This document shows positions 10,067 to 19,602 of a DNA stretch of 64,000 nt, piece after piece (the stretch's first letter is position 1; each line of letters starts with the position of its first letter). A model generated the notes under the pieces. That model searched no databases and was not told the DNA's origin. It worked only from the letters and a program-made list of their open reading frames with translations. The DNA is taken from positions 1,992,501 to 2,056,500 of the forward strand of contig NZ_CP014691.1 of NCBI RefSeq assembly GCF_002005465.1, in the 5' to 3' direction. The DNA is from Neoasaia chiangmaiensis. Its GTDB lineage: Bacteria > Pseudomonadota > Alphaproteobacteria > Acetobacterales > Acetobacteraceae. The position numbers and the translations under genes were made by a program.

Positions 10067-11695
10067 GTGCTCGACAAGGTCGCTGCCGAACACACCATAC
10101 AAAGCAGGCCGCCCACACCGCCGCCGCCCGCGATCCCGCCGTTCAGCTTCCGTCTGGCGACGGGCATGGTGGGGGTACTTCTGGCCGTGCTGCTGGCGGG
10201 CTTCAACGAGCATGTCACGGAAATCGGGCTCACCGACATCAGCGGTCAAATGCATCTCAGCCACGATGACGCAACGTGGCTGACCGCACTGTTCGAGGCC
10301 TTCAACATCTCGGCCATGGCATTCGCGCCGTGGTGCGGCGCCACCTTCTCCATTCGCCGCGTGACAATGACGGCCACGGCGACGGCAGGATTTCTCGGGC
10401 TCGTGGCGCCTTTCATGCCCGATCTCGGGTCCATGCTGGTCCTGCGCTGCGTGCAGGGTCTGGCATGCGGCAGCCTGCCGCCGATGCTGATGACGGTCGC
10501 GCTGCGCTACCTGCCGCCGAACATCAAGATCTATGGCCTCGGCGCCTATGCGCTGACGTCGACCTTCGGACCCAACATGGGCTTGCCGCTGACCGGCATC
10601 ATGTTCGAGGATTTCAGCTGGCAGTTCCTGTTCTGGGAGATCGTACCGCTTTGTGCCCTGTCGATCGCGTGCGTGGCCTGGGGCCTGCCGCAGGATCCGC
10701 TGCGGCTGGAGCGGTTCCGGCAGTTCGACTGGCGCGGCCTCGTCACGGGCCTGCCTGGCATTTGTATGATCGTCATCGCCCTTGAACAAGGCGATCGGCT
10801 GGACTGGTTCCGTTCACCGCTGATCACGCATCTGTTCTTCGGTGGCGGTTTCCTGTTCATCCTGTTCATGATCAACGAATGGACACATCCGCTGCCGTTC
10901 TTTCGCGCCTCGTTGTTGAAGAACCGCAATGTCTCCGCGTCGCTCATTACGCTGGCCGGCGCTCTGATGCTGGCGGCGGTGACACTCGATATCCCGTCGG
11001 AATACCTGACAGAGGTCCGGAATTATCGGCCGATCCAGATGGTGCCGATGGGACTTCTGCTGGCTGTGCCCCAGTTGGTCGTGCTGCCGCTGGTGGCGGC
11101 ACTGTGCAATATCCGTGCTGTCGACAGCCGCCATGTTCTGATCGCCGCTTTGGCCATTCAGGGCTTCTCGTATTTCCTCGGCACCTGGATCGATGCCGAT
11201 TGGGTGCGTGAGAACTTCTACGTCATCTTGCTCCTGCAGGTCGCCAGCCAGCCGATGATGGTGATTGCCGATCTGGTGATCGTTACCATGGGACTTGGCC
11301 CCGCCGACGGCCCGTTCATTTCGGGTCTGTTCAATGTCACCAAGGGCTTGGCCAACGCGATCGCGGCCGGTGTCGTGGACGCGCTGATGCGCCGTCGCGA
11401 GCAGTATCACTCCACGATGCTGCTCGACCATTATGGCAACCAACGCTTCGCCATGCAGGGCATGGGCGATCCGACGGCCGGCGAACTCGCTCCTCGTATT
11501 GCCGACCCCGCGCATGTGGACGGTACGGCAATCGGACTCTTCCACAAGGTCGTCGCCGAGCAATCGATGATTCTGGCATGTGCCGACATCTACGTCGTCA
11601 TGATTGGCGTCTGCGCGGCCCTGATCGTCCTCAATTCATTCTTGCCGACGCGGGTATATCCGCCGCGCGCGCCCATCGCTGCACCAAGCCGATAA
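10067..11695 (+). CDS. MFS multidrug efflux transporter, DHA2/EmrB type
   Basis: 542 residues with about 14 hydrophobic segments. The first loop carries the DHA2-type pattern LTDISGQMHLSHDDATWLTA, followed by an Arg-rich intracellular loop. It is the inner-membrane drug:proton antiporter of an EmrAB-TolC-like tripartite pump. The start is GTG at 10067 with GAGGAG 8 bp upstream. The proline-rich N-terminus (PPTPPPPAIPP) is cytoplasmic. The adaptor and outer-membrane genes follow at once, which supports a complete pump. Substrates cannot be read from the sequence. Confidence 0.9.
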   Translation: MLDKVAAEHTIQSRPPTPPPPAIPPFSFRLATGMVGVLLAVLLAGFNEHVTEIGLTDISGQMHLSHDDATWLTALFEAFNISAMAFAPWCGATFSIRRVTMTATATAGFLGLVAPFMPDLGSMLVLRCVQGLACGSLPPMLMTVALRYLPPNIKIYGLGAYALTSTFGPNMGLPLTGIMFEDFSWQFLFWEIVPLCALSIACVAWGLPQDPLRLERFRQFDWRGLVTGLPGICMIVIALEQGDRLDWFRSPLITHLFFGGGFLFILFMINEWTHPLPFFRASLLKNRNVSASLITLAGALMLAAVTLDIPSEYLTEVRNYRPIQMVPMGLLLAVPQLVVLPLVAALCNIRAVDSRHVLIAALAIQGFSYFLGTWIDADWVRENFYVILLLQVASQPMMVIADLVIVTMGLGPADGPFISGLFNVTKGLANAIAAGVVDALMRRREQYHSTMLLDHYGNQRFAMQGMGDPTAGELAPRIADPAHVDGTAIGLFHKVVAEQSMILACADIYVVMIGVCAALIVLNSFLPTRVYPPRAPIAAPSR

Positions 11696-11725
11696 TTGCC
11701 CCGCCTGTTTTCTTCTGGAGTTCCT

Positions 11726-12802
11726 ATGTCTCGAACCCGAACCGCCCTGCTCGCGGGCGGCTGCATTCTCGTTTTAGCCGGTGTGGCCTATGCCGGGGAT
11801 CGTCTCGTCCTGGGAGACGGCGTCCGCGTCGAAACCAACGACGCCTACGTGACGGCCGACTTCACGCTCGTTGCGCCGAAGGTGGCCGGACGCATCGACC
11901 GCGTGGAGGCGCAGGACAACGAGCACGTTCGCGCGGGTCAGGAACTGGCCCATATCGAAGACGACGACTACCACGCGGCGCTCGACGTGGCGCGCGGCAA
12001 CGTTGCGACGGCGCACGCGGATGTGCAGAACCTGCAAGCCGAGCTGGACCGTCAGGAATCGGTTATCGACGGCGCGAAAGCGTCCGTGCAGTCCGACGAG
12101 GCTGCACAGGTCTTCGCCCAACAAAATGCCATGCGCTACCGCAACCTGTCGGCCGGGGGCGCCGCCACGACCGAACAGCAGCAAAGCGCTTTCGCGCAGT
12201 CACGTCAGGCGCAAGCCGCCATCGTGCGCGATCAGGCGGCGGTTGTGGCGGCGACGCGTCAGGTTCCCATTCTTCAGGCGCAACTCGCGCGCGCCCAAGG
12301 TGCGTTGATCCGCGCGCAAGGCCAGGAGCGTCAGGCGGCACTCGATCTGTCCTACTGCACGGTTCCCGCGCCGGTTTCCGGCGTGGTGGGCGCGCGTGGC
12401 GTGCGCGTGGGCGCGTATGTCCGTCCCGGCACGGCCCTGCTGGCGGTGGTGCCGACGCAGGCGGCGTATGTGGTGGCCAATTTCCAGGAAACGCAATTGA
12501 GCAACGTCCGTCCCGGTCAGGTGGCGACGGTATGGGTCGATACATTCCCCGGTCATCCGCTCGCCGCACATGTGGATTCGGTCGCGCCCGCGACTGGCGT
12601 AGCCTTCGCGCCCATCCAGCCGGATAACGCGACGGGCAATTTTACCAAGGTCGTGCAGCGTCTGCCGGTGAAACTGGTCTTCGATCCGAGCCAGCCTTAT
12701 GCGTCGCGTGTGCGCGTCGGCATGTCTGTGGAAGCGCGCATCGACACAGGCAGTCATCCCGAAGGTCCGCATGGTCAGGATGCCCGCTATGCATGGAATT
12801 AA
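11726..12802 (+). CDS. HlyD/EmrA-type membrane-fusion protein
   Basis: 358 residues. A single N-terminal anchor (LLAGGCILVLAGVAYA) is followed by a biotinyl-lipoyl half (TNDAYVTADFTLVAPKVAGRI), a long Ala/Gln-rich helical hairpin (about 85-200) and the second lipoyl/beta-barrel half (APVSGVVGARGVRVGAYV). This is the periplasmic adaptor that links the MFS pump to the outer-membrane channel. ATG 11726 has CTGGAG 5 bp upstream; a start at 11696 has no ribosome site. It lies 30 bp after the MFS gene. Confidence 0.92.
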   Translation: MSRTRTALLAGGCILVLAGVAYAGDRLVLGDGVRVETNDAYVTADFTLVAPKVAGRIDRVEAQDNEHVRAGQELAHIEDDDYHAALDVARGNVATAHADVQNLQAELDRQESVIDGAKASVQSDEAAQVFAQQNAMRYRNLSAGGAATTEQQQSAFAQSRQAQAAIVRDQAAVVAATRQVPILQAQLARAQGALIRAQGQERQAALDLSYCTVPAPVSGVVGARGVRVGAYVRPGTALLAVVPTQAAYVVANFQETQLSNVRPGQVATVWVDTFPGHPLAAHVDSVAPATGVAFAPIQPDNATGNFTKVVQRLPVKLVFDPSQPYASRVRVGMSVEARIDTGSHPEGPHGQDARYAWN

Positions 12803-14300
12803 ACACGCCGGGCTGGCAATCTGTCTGACGCTCGGCGCCTGTAATGTCGGCCCGAATTTCAAACCGCCCGCGACGATCGCCCCGCGCGACTGGCATCAGA
12901 GCACCGCGCCTGCCGCAAGCCGCACATTGCAGACACGTATCGACCCGCAATGGTGGCGGATCTATCGCGATCCGATCCTGAGCGATCTGGAGGCGCAGGT
13001 CGCCAACGCCAATTTCGACCTCAAGGCAGCCGCCTATCGTTATGCCGAGAGTCTGGATGAACGGCGTATCGCGGGCGCCGCGCAATTCCCACAAGCGACG
13101 GCCAATGCGTCCTATGCCCGTGAGCGCGCGAGCCCGAACGGTGTGCTGGGTCTGCTCGGAACGCTGGATAATCCGGGCGCCGGCGACATTGCGAACGGCA
13201 CACAAGGATTTGGCCCTACCTACCTGCCTGGGCGCTCCGGAGCAGGTTCCTTCAACCTGCCGCAATTCGGCCTGGGCGCTTCGTGGGAAGTCGATTTCTG
13301 GGGCCATGTCCGCCGACAGGTCGAATCCGCCGATGCCGCCACGCAGGCGACGAACGACGTGCGCCGCGATCTTCTGGTCTCGCTGATGGCCCGGACGGCG
13401 CAGGATTATGTCGACCTGCGCAGCGTCCAAGCGCAGATTGCGATCGTCAATCAGAACCTCGATATCGCGCGCCATAGCGTTCAACTCACGACACTGCGCT
13501 TCAGCCAGGGCGCGGCGACACGCATGGACGTGGCGGATGCGACCGGACAACTGAACACGTTCGAATCCCGCCTGCCGGTGCTGAAGCGGCAGGAAGTGCA
13601 TCTCATCAATGCGCTGAGCTTTCTCGTGGCGCGCCCGCCCGGTGCGCTGACGGCGCAGCTTGGGCCACCGCGTAACATTCCGTCGGTGCCGCAGAATGTA
13701 CCGGTGGGTTTACCCTCTGAATTGGCGGAACGGCGTCCCGATATTCGCGTCGCTGCCGAGCGGCTGCATGCGGCAACGGCAAACGTGGGTGTGGCAATTG
13801 CCGATTTCTTTCCGCGTGTGACCCTGACCGGTAGTCTCGACATTCAGGCCTTGCAGTTTAGCGGCCTCGGCACCTGGGCATCGCGCCAATACGGCTTCGG
13901 CCCCACCGTCAGTTTGCCGATTTTCCAGGGCGGGCGTTTGATCGGACAGTTGAAACTGCGGCGCGAGCAGCAGCGTGAAGCCGCGGTGATGTTCCAGAGC
14001 ACAGTGCTGAAAGCCTGGCAGGAGATCGACGACGCCATGGCCGATTTCTCGACTGCGCAAGCACAGCGCGACCGTCTGGCGGCGGCCGTTGCCCAGAACC
14101 GCGAGGCGGTGCGGATCGCGCAGGTGCAATATGCACAAGGCTCCGCTGACTTCCTGAACGTCCTGACGTTGCAGAACGCCTTGTTATCGACACAGCGAGA
14201 TCTCGTATCCGCAACGGCGGATGTCTCGGGTTCCGTGGCGCGGCTCTATCGCGCGCTGGGTGGCGGCTGGGAAACAAAGTATCCGGAGCATCATGCATGA
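12789..14300 (+). CDS. NodT-family outer-membrane efflux lipoprotein
   Basis: About 503 residues. It has a lipoprotein signal (HGIKHAGLAICLTLGAC) with Cys as the new N-terminus, then two OEP repeats typical of TolC/NodT channels. It forms the outer-membrane duct of the pump encoded by the two preceding genes, overlapping the HlyD gene by 14 bp. Alternative starts in the same frame (12771, 12780) would only lengthen the signal peptide; GAAGG sits 5 bp before 12771. Confidence 0.9.
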   Translation: MHGIKHAGLAICLTLGACNVGPNFKPPATIAPRDWHQSTAPAASRTLQTRIDPQWWRIYRDPILSDLEAQVANANFDLKAAAYRYAESLDERRIAGAAQFPQATANASYARERASPNGVLGLLGTLDNPGAGDIANGTQGFGPTYLPGRSGAGSFNLPQFGLGASWEVDFWGHVRRQVESADAATQATNDVRRDLLVSLMARTAQDYVDLRSVQAQIAIVNQNLDIARHSVQLTTLRFSQGAATRMDVADATGQLNTFESRLPVLKRQEVHLINALSFLVARPPGALTAQLGPPRNIPSVPQNVPVGLPSELAERRPDIRVAAERLHAATANVGVAIADFFPRVTLTGSLDIQALQFSGLGTWASRQYGFGPTVSLPIFQGGRLIGQLKLRREQQREAAVMFQSTVLKAWQEIDDAMADFSTAQAQRDRLAAAVAQNREAVRIAQVQYAQGSADFLNVLTLQNALLSTQRDLVSATADVSGSVARLYRALGGGWETKYPEHHA

Positions 14301-15010
14301 TCGAACTTCGTCGGATTTCCGCGCCCTTCGAACAGGACGGTGCCTGCCTTCAGTGTCATTTCACGTTCGCGGGACAAGGCGACCCGCGACACGTTCACTG
14401 GGGTCACCTGCGCGCGCTGAACGAAGGGCAGATCGATCCGGGGGGCGCCTATCGTCTTGGCCCGCATCAGGATGTTGATATTCTCACGCTGGTTCTGGAC
14501 GGAACAATGCGCGCCTCCGTCGCGGAACGACCGGATGTGATTCTGAAAACCGGCGACTTTCATCTGGCGCGCACAGGCGTTGGCGTCGCATCGCTGAGGT
14601 GGGCAGGGCGTGCACGCTTCGTCCAGCTCTGGCTACTGTCCGAGGAAGAAGGCGGCCGGCCCGAAAGCGTTTTCCACCATTGTCAGCGTCATCATGAAAG
14701 CGGGCGCCTGGTTATCCTTGCCAGTGGCTTCACCGAGGATGCGCCGGAGGACAAGGACGAGGGTATTGAGGATGAACCACTCCCTCTTGCCTGCAACGCT
14801 CGCATTATGCAGGCCTGGCTTGCCGCAGGTCAAAGCACCGCCTACGAAACCGCCCCGGACCGGCTGCTTTATGTCGCCATTCTCTCGGGCGCTCTTCAGA
14901 TCAACGACGTCCTCGTCAAGCAGGGTGTCGCCATCCAAGGTGGCCTGGGCATAAAAATCCTGGCCCGAGACGATGCCAATTTTCTATTGGTCGATACGTC
15001 GCCCCGCTGA
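14297..15010 (+). CDS. Pirin-like cupin protein
   Basis: 237 residues, related to pirin/YhaK bicupins. The N-terminal cupin has the motif HVHWGHLRALNEGQIDPGGAYRLGPHQDVDILTLVLDG with the reduced His set of the YhaK group. Pirins bind iron, and some members oxidise quercetin-like compounds or sense redox state. It overlaps the NodT stop by 4 bp (ATGA), so it is the last gene of the efflux operon. Its function there is unknown; it might modify or sense the exported compound. Confidence 0.75.
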   Translation: MIELRRISAPFEQDGACLQCHFTFAGQGDPRHVHWGHLRALNEGQIDPGGAYRLGPHQDVDILTLVLDGTMRASVAERPDVILKTGDFHLARTGVGVASLRWAGRARFVQLWLLSEEEGGRPESVFHHCQRHHESGRLVILASGFTEDAPEDKDEGIEDEPLPLACNARIMQAWLAAGQSTAYETAPDRLLYVAILSGALQINDVLVKQGVAIQGGLGIKILARDDANFLLVDTSPR

Positions 15011-15275
15011 CGCAACTCAACAAGTGGATCTTATCATTCTCCTTCTCTGTCTTTCTCCTCGTGTCCGCTTATCCATGGCGTGCTGGATGAGCGGACATTC
15101 CGCCTCCCCCCCATTGCAGTCGTGATTTCCGGTAGATGACGGGGACGCCGTGTTCCGGAACGAGGGGCTAGGTGTCTCTGGGATTGGATGGGATCCCGCG
15201 TGGGAAGTGGTGATCAGAGGAAGAGGGCGGCTTCGCCTTTGGTGCCGAATAACCGGCATCAGAGGAGAGTTTTCC

Positions 15276-16478
15276 ATGACCACGACCACCATCCTGCCCC
15301 CTGCGTCCCGCGGTGCTGCGTCCGGCGGCTTCAGGATCGACCCTTCGCGCGGGGAGCGCAGCGCCCGCGTTTCGTCCGAGTGGTTCTCGCGCCCCGATGA
15401 CGAGCGCTACCTGTCCTTGTCCGACCTGCATGCCGCCACACTTGCCCGTGCCGAGCGCGCCACGGCCCGCACGGTGGAGAGCCGAGCCATTCGCGTGGAG
15501 GCGTCGCGCGACAATGCCGAGCGCCTGACCCTGAGCGTGCCGGGACAGAATGACCCGATTGCGCCCACGCACTGGTCGTTCGGTCAGATGTGCAGCCTGG
15601 TCGGCGCGCCATCGTCATACCTGCGTAACCTGCCGGCCCCACTGGCGGCGATCAACCTGCAGCACGGTCTGCTGTCGCACCGCGCCGAACTGGTGAAAAC
15701 GCTGGAAACCGAGGACGGCCGCGTCGAGCTACGCGCCGTCACGGGGCCGGATTACGGCCGCATCTGGGATCATGAACTGGTCGGCGCGGTGCGGAAAATT
15801 GCCGGTGACGGCACAGGCGATACCAACTGGAAGGTGCCGGGTGTGATCGACTGGGCGACCATGACCCATAATCCCTATGTCGACATTACGAAAGAAACCA
15901 CGACGCTCTACGCATCGGATCGCGATGTCTTCCTGTTCCTTGTCGACGATACATACCCGATCGAGGCCGGACGCCTGCCCAATGGTGACCCCGATCTCTA
16001 TTTCCGGGGCTTCTATGCCTGGAATTCGGAAGTCGGCAGCAAGAGCCTCGGCATCGCCTCCTTCTATCTGCGCGGGGTGTGCCAAAATCGCATGCTCTGG
16101 GGCGTGGAAAATTTCGAACAGATCACGATCCGGCATAGCAAGTTCGCCGCCTCGCGTTTCGTGCATCAGGCAACGCCCGCGTTGCGGAATTTCGCCACGG
16201 CCAGCCCGGTCTCGTTCGTCTCCGGCATTCAGGCCTCGCGTCGGGCGTTGGTGGCGAAGACCGACGAGGACCGCGAGAGCTTCCTGCGTCGGCGTGGGTT
16301 CTCGAAACCGGAAACCACCAAAATCATCGAAACTGTGCTGCACGAGGAGGGGCGCAAGCCCGAGAGCGTGTTCGATTTCGTGCAGGGGATTACCGCACTG
16401 GCGCGGACGAAAGCCAATCAGGACACGCGGCTGGATCTGGAGGAGAAGGCCCGCAGGCTGATGGAGCGTGTGTCCTGA
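15276..16478 (+). CDS. DUF932 family protein (plasmid/phage type)
   Basis: 400 residues with the DUF932 core: WSFGQMCSLVGAPSSYLRNLP (about 90-115), ELRAVTGPDYGRIWD, DRDVFLFLVDD, YFRGFYAWNSEVGSKSLGIASF and CQNRMLWG. DUF932 proteins occur on plasmids and phages; no biochemical role is settled. ATG 15276 has AGAGGAGAG 8 bp upstream. It opens the plasmid-like accessory block and is followed by a terminator. Confidence 0.85.
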   Translation: MTTTTILPPASRGAASGGFRIDPSRGERSARVSSEWFSRPDDERYLSLSDLHAATLARAERATARTVESRAIRVEASRDNAERLTLSVPGQNDPIAPTHWSFGQMCSLVGAPSSYLRNLPAPLAAINLQHGLLSHRAELVKTLETEDGRVELRAVTGPDYGRIWDHELVGAVRKIAGDGTGDTNWKVPGVIDWATMTHNPYVDITKETTTLYASDRDVFLFLVDDTYPIEAGRLPNGDPDLYFRGFYAWNSEVGSKSLGIASFYLRGVCQNRMLWGVENFEQITIRHSKFAASRFVHQATPALRNFATASPVSFVSGIQASRRALVAKTDEDRESFLRRRGFSKPETTKIIETVLHEEGRKPESVFDFVQGITALARTKANQDTRLDLEEKARRLMERVS

Positions 16479-16517
16479 AAGCCGCTTCTCTGTCTTTCCG
16501 CCAATACGTTTTTACGA

Positions 16518-16542
16518 GCCCGGTCCCTGCGCCGGGCTTTTT
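16518..16542 (+). terminator. Rho-independent terminator after the DUF932 gene
   Basis: Hairpin GCCCGG-N8-CCGGGC followed by TTTTT, 40 bp after the stop. Confidence 0.85.
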
Positions 16543-16561
16543 CGTTTCGGGGTTTTTTCCG

Positions 16562-17002
16562 ATGGCTGATTTCTTCACGCATTTTTCCTGCGTGCTCGAT
16601 GTGGGCACAGTGGAAAACGCTGCCAAGGCGCTCGACCTCTACAACGCGTTCATGGACGAACTGGCGGCAGAAGACCCGCCCTCTGACGGTTTTGTCCTGT
16701 CGATCGTGCCTGAATATGGCGGCACGAAACTCTGGATGCACGATGAGACAACCGGCGATCCGCAGCAGGTGGTGGAATTCGTGCTACGCTGTGCGCGAAC
16801 ATTTCGGTTGCGGGGCCGATGGGGATTCCAGTGGGCTAATAGCTGTTCACGTCCCCGGATCGGCGCGTTCAGCGGTGGTGCGCATCTGCTTGACCTTGGC
16901 AGGCGCAAGACGATTTCATGGATGACTACCGATCGCTGGCTGGCGATCACCCTCGACGGAGGCGATCCCGACACAGGAGGGCAGGGCGATGACCTTGCAT
17001 GA
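16562..17002 (+). CDS. Hypothetical protein of plasmid-like module
   Basis: 146 residues, soluble, no recognised domain. Its N-terminal 50 residues (ALDLYNAFMDELAAEDPPSDGF) look like a compact alpha/beta protein. The end overlaps the Toprim gene by 14 bp, which shows translational coupling. It has no strong ribosome site and starts 20 bp after a terminator, so its promoter must lie in or near that hairpin, or it depends on read-through. Its function is unknown; the neighbours suggest DNA metabolism. Confidence 0.65.
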   Translation: MADFFTHFSCVLDVGTVENAAKALDLYNAFMDELAAEDPPSDGFVLSIVPEYGGTKLWMHDETTGDPQQVVEFVLRCARTFRLRGRWGFQWANSCSRPRIGAFSGGAHLLDLGRRKTISWMTTDRWLAITLDGGDPDTGGQGDDLA

Positions 17003-18035
17003 CGCGGGCGATCTGGCCCGCCGCCTGGCGGAGAACGCGGAGGCGGTGTGCCGGCGGTATCTGTCCGCCGGTCGCCGTCACGGTAATTACTGGCTGGTCG
17101 GTGACGTACGCAACACGCCGGGGCGGTCGCTGTTTGTCCGGCTGCACGACACCGCCAATGGCAGGGCGGGAAAATGGACGGACGCACAGTCGGGCGAGCA
17201 TGGCGACCTGCTCGACATGATCCGCGAAAGCCTCGGCCTGGTGGATTTCCGTGACGTGGCCGACGAGGCGCGTGCCTTCCTCAGCCTGCCGCGTCCCGAT
17301 CCGGTCCCGTTATCGCGCGATCGTCCGGCTCAGGAACGCGCACCGGCCAGTTCGTCGGAAGCCGCGCATCGGCTCTGGGCGATGTCTGGGCCGATCGCGG
17401 GCACGTCCGTAGAAGCGTATCTCCGTAGACGCGATATTGCGCTTTTGCACGGAGCCGGAGCCCTGCGCTTCCATTCGCATTGCTATTATCGCCCGGACGA
17501 GGACAGTCCGACCGAGACCTGGCCCGCGATGATCGCCGCCGTCACCGACCTCGACGGCACTCTGACTGGGGTGCATCGCACCTGGCTGGCGGCGGAAGGG
17601 CGCGGCAAGGCGCCGGTCGATCATCCGCGTCGTGCCCTGGGCGGGCTGCTCGGCCATGCCGTGCGCTTCGGGGTGGCATCCGATGTGCTCGCCGCCGGGG
17701 AAGGCATCGAGACGGTGCTGTCGCTGCGGCAGGTTCTGCCCGACCTGCCGCTCGCCGCCTGCCTGTCCTCAGCGCATCTCGCTTCCCTGATCTTTCCGCC
17801 GCGGCTGCGCCGGCTCTACGTCCTGCGCGATGACGATCCGGCCGGGGATCAGGCGCTGGCGACGCTGCACGCCCGCGCGGATAACGCCGGGATCGAGCTG
17901 ATCGGTCTGTCGCCGCGGCTGGGCGATTTCAACGATGATCTCCGTGCCCTTGGACGCGGCGCGCTGCGGGTAATCCTGCATCCGCAACTCGCGCCATCGG
18001 ACGTGGCCCGGTTTCTGGAGGCCGCCGGCACCTGA
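16989..18035 (+). CDS. Toprim-domain primase/helicase-like protein
   Basis: 348 residues. The N-terminal part (NYWLVGDVRNTPGRSLFVRL, then GRAGKWTDAQSGEHGDLLDMI) is the DUF7146-type region common in plasmid and phage proteins. The C-terminal Toprim domain shows the catalytic Glu238 (AAGEGIETVLS) and the acidic cluster D281-D283 (LRDDDPAGDQA). Toprim enzymes of this kind are linked to plasmid primases. The zinc finger of true DnaG primases is absent. It is coupled to the preceding small gene by a 14-bp overlap. Role in replication is inference. Confidence 0.8.
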   Translation: MTLHDAGDLARRLAENAEAVCRRYLSAGRRHGNYWLVGDVRNTPGRSLFVRLHDTANGRAGKWTDAQSGEHGDLLDMIRESLGLVDFRDVADEARAFLSLPRPDPVPLSRDRPAQERAPASSSEAAHRLWAMSGPIAGTSVEAYLRRRDIALLHGAGALRFHSHCYYRPDEDSPTETWPAMIAAVTDLDGTLTGVHRTWLAAEGRGKAPVDHPRRALGGLLGHAVRFGVASDVLAAGEGIETVLSLRQVLPDLPLAACLSSAHLASLIFPPRLRRLYVLRDDDPAGDQALATLHARADNAGIELIGLSPRLGDFNDDLRALGRGALRVILHPQLAPSDVARFLEAAGT

Positions 18036-18292
18036 GCGGGCCGGAAAGAGGGGCGGGCGGTTTCCGTTTTCGTCTGGCGGTCCTGTTGTGCCTCCCGTCC
18101 GGCTGGTCCGCGCCTCCGCCTTTCTGGAGGGGAGCGGGCGTCAGCCGGGTCAGGCCTTCAATGGCTCCCTGCCATCCTTCGCTGCGCTGCGGCCGCGCGC
18201 GAGCGCGCGGTTCCGGCCCGTCCCTGGTCTGCCGCTATCCGCCCCCGGAAAGGCCGCGAAGGGCGCGGCCGGAGACTTGGGAGGACCGCATC

Positions 18293-19219
18293 ATGACCCG
18301 CACCGACGATATCGAACCGCTACACGCCGCTTCATCCACCGCCTATGTGCTGGCTGAACTTCAGATGTATGGCTACCGTCCCTTCGAGGCCGAGCCCGAT
18401 CCAAGGTCGCTGCCAGAAGCTCCGCGCATCGGGGGTGCGGTGGCTGACATCTTCGACGCCATCGCCGCGACCCTGACCGACACGCGGCTGGAACCCGACC
18501 TCGAAACCCTGCTCTGGTCCACGGTCAACATCTTCCACCGCATGGTCGGCCAGGTCGAACGCGAGCTTGACCGCAACGAGCAGGCGCAGAAACGCAGCCA
18601 GCAGGAGCAGGACGGCAGTGAGATCCGCTCGGTGGAACTGGAGCGGCTGATCGCCGAAGGGCTGACTCTGATCGAGCGCCGCAACGCCTACGAGATTTTC
18701 CGCGACGAGGCGCAGGAGCAGTTCGAGCGCCTGACCCTGAGCGCGTGGCGTCCGAAGACCGGCTCGCTGGTGTCACGCCGCACCATGACCGCCTCCATGA
18801 TCGACAGCCGCGACTTCCTCAATGCCCGACGTCGCGCTGAGGGCGAATTGCTGGTCCCGCCCGGCCCCAAGGTAGTCGTGACCGGCGGTCTCGATTTCGA
18901 CGACCATATCCTGATCTGGGACCGGCTCGACAGGGTCCGGGCCAAGCACCCCGACATGGTGCTGCTGCACGGCGGTTCGCCTAAAGGCGCCGAATTCATT
19001 GCCGCACGCTGGGCCGATCACCGCGAGATCGTGCAGATTGCCTTCAAGCCGGACTGGACGAAGCATGCCAAGGCAGCGCCCTTCCGGCGTAACGATGCCA
19101 TGCTCGACACCATGCCGATCGGTGTCATCGTCTTTCCCGGAACCGGCATTCAGGAAAATCTGGCCGACAAGGCGAAAAAGCTCGGCATCCCGGTCCTGCG
19201 GTTCGGGGGCGGCGCGTGA
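18293..19219 (+). CDS. DUF2493 (SLOG-fold) protein
   Basis: 308 residues. The C-terminal third is a DUF2493/SLOG nucleotide-binding fold: VVVTGGLDFDDHILIWDRL, LHGGSPKGAEFIAARWA, then an alternating strand-helix series ending in GIPVLRFG. The N-terminal 180 residues are helical with a coiled-coil-like Glu/Gln-rich stretch. SLOG domains bind NAD- or nucleotide-derived ligands and some serve as sensors in defence systems. The start at 18293 has GGGAGG 8 bp upstream; 250 bp of unassigned sequence precede it. Confidence 0.82.
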   Translation: MTRTDDIEPLHAASSTAYVLAELQMYGYRPFEAEPDPRSLPEAPRIGGAVADIFDAIAATLTDTRLEPDLETLLWSTVNIFHRMVGQVERELDRNEQAQKRSQQEQDGSEIRSVELERLIAEGLTLIERRNAYEIFRDEAQEQFERLTLSAWRPKTGSLVSRRTMTASMIDSRDFLNARRRAEGELLVPPGPKVVVTGGLDFDDHILIWDRLDRVRAKHPDMVLLHGGSPKGAEFIAARWADHREIVQIAFKPDWTKHAKAAPFRRNDAMLDTMPIGVIVFPGTGIQENLADKAKKLGIPVLRFGGGA

Positions 19220-19228
19220 GCGCCGTCT

Positions 19229-19438
19229 TCAGTCCGGATCGCCCGTGACCGCGATCCGCGCGGAACGGGCGTAGAAGGCCAGTTCGGTGTCGCCGGGCAC
19301 CAGGAGATCGAGCAGGTCCTTCATGTCCTGCATGTCCGAATAGGATTGAAACGGCCCTGGTTTCTGCTCGATCGCCAGCACTGCAATGGCGAGCGCCTTC
19401 TTGACCAGATGCAGTTCGCGCCCCGTGATTTCCGCCAT
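19229..19438 (-). CDS. Small conserved-looking hypothetical protein
   Basis: 69 residues, convergent with the DUF2493 gene (9 bp apart). It has a good ribosome site (GGGAGAG, 8 bp before ATG 19438). The sequence is mostly helical (GRELHLVKKALAIAVLAIEQ) with an acidic tail. No family recognised. Confidence 0.6.
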   Translation of the reverse strand: MAEITGRELHLVKKALAIAVLAIEQKPGPFQSYSDMQDMKDLLDLLVPGDTELAFYARSARIAVTGDPD

Positions 19439-19602
19439 GACGTTCTCTCCCTGAGAGACGATAACGATGCACGTCCGCGTGCCGGACGCCAGTACGATTC
19501 TCGTTCCGTCAACGCATCGTTTTCGCTATGATGGGGGTTGCGCCGTGGTGGTGGTGGCAGGCGCGACCGTCAGATCATGTCATCTCTACGGGAGCCGCCA
19601 CC

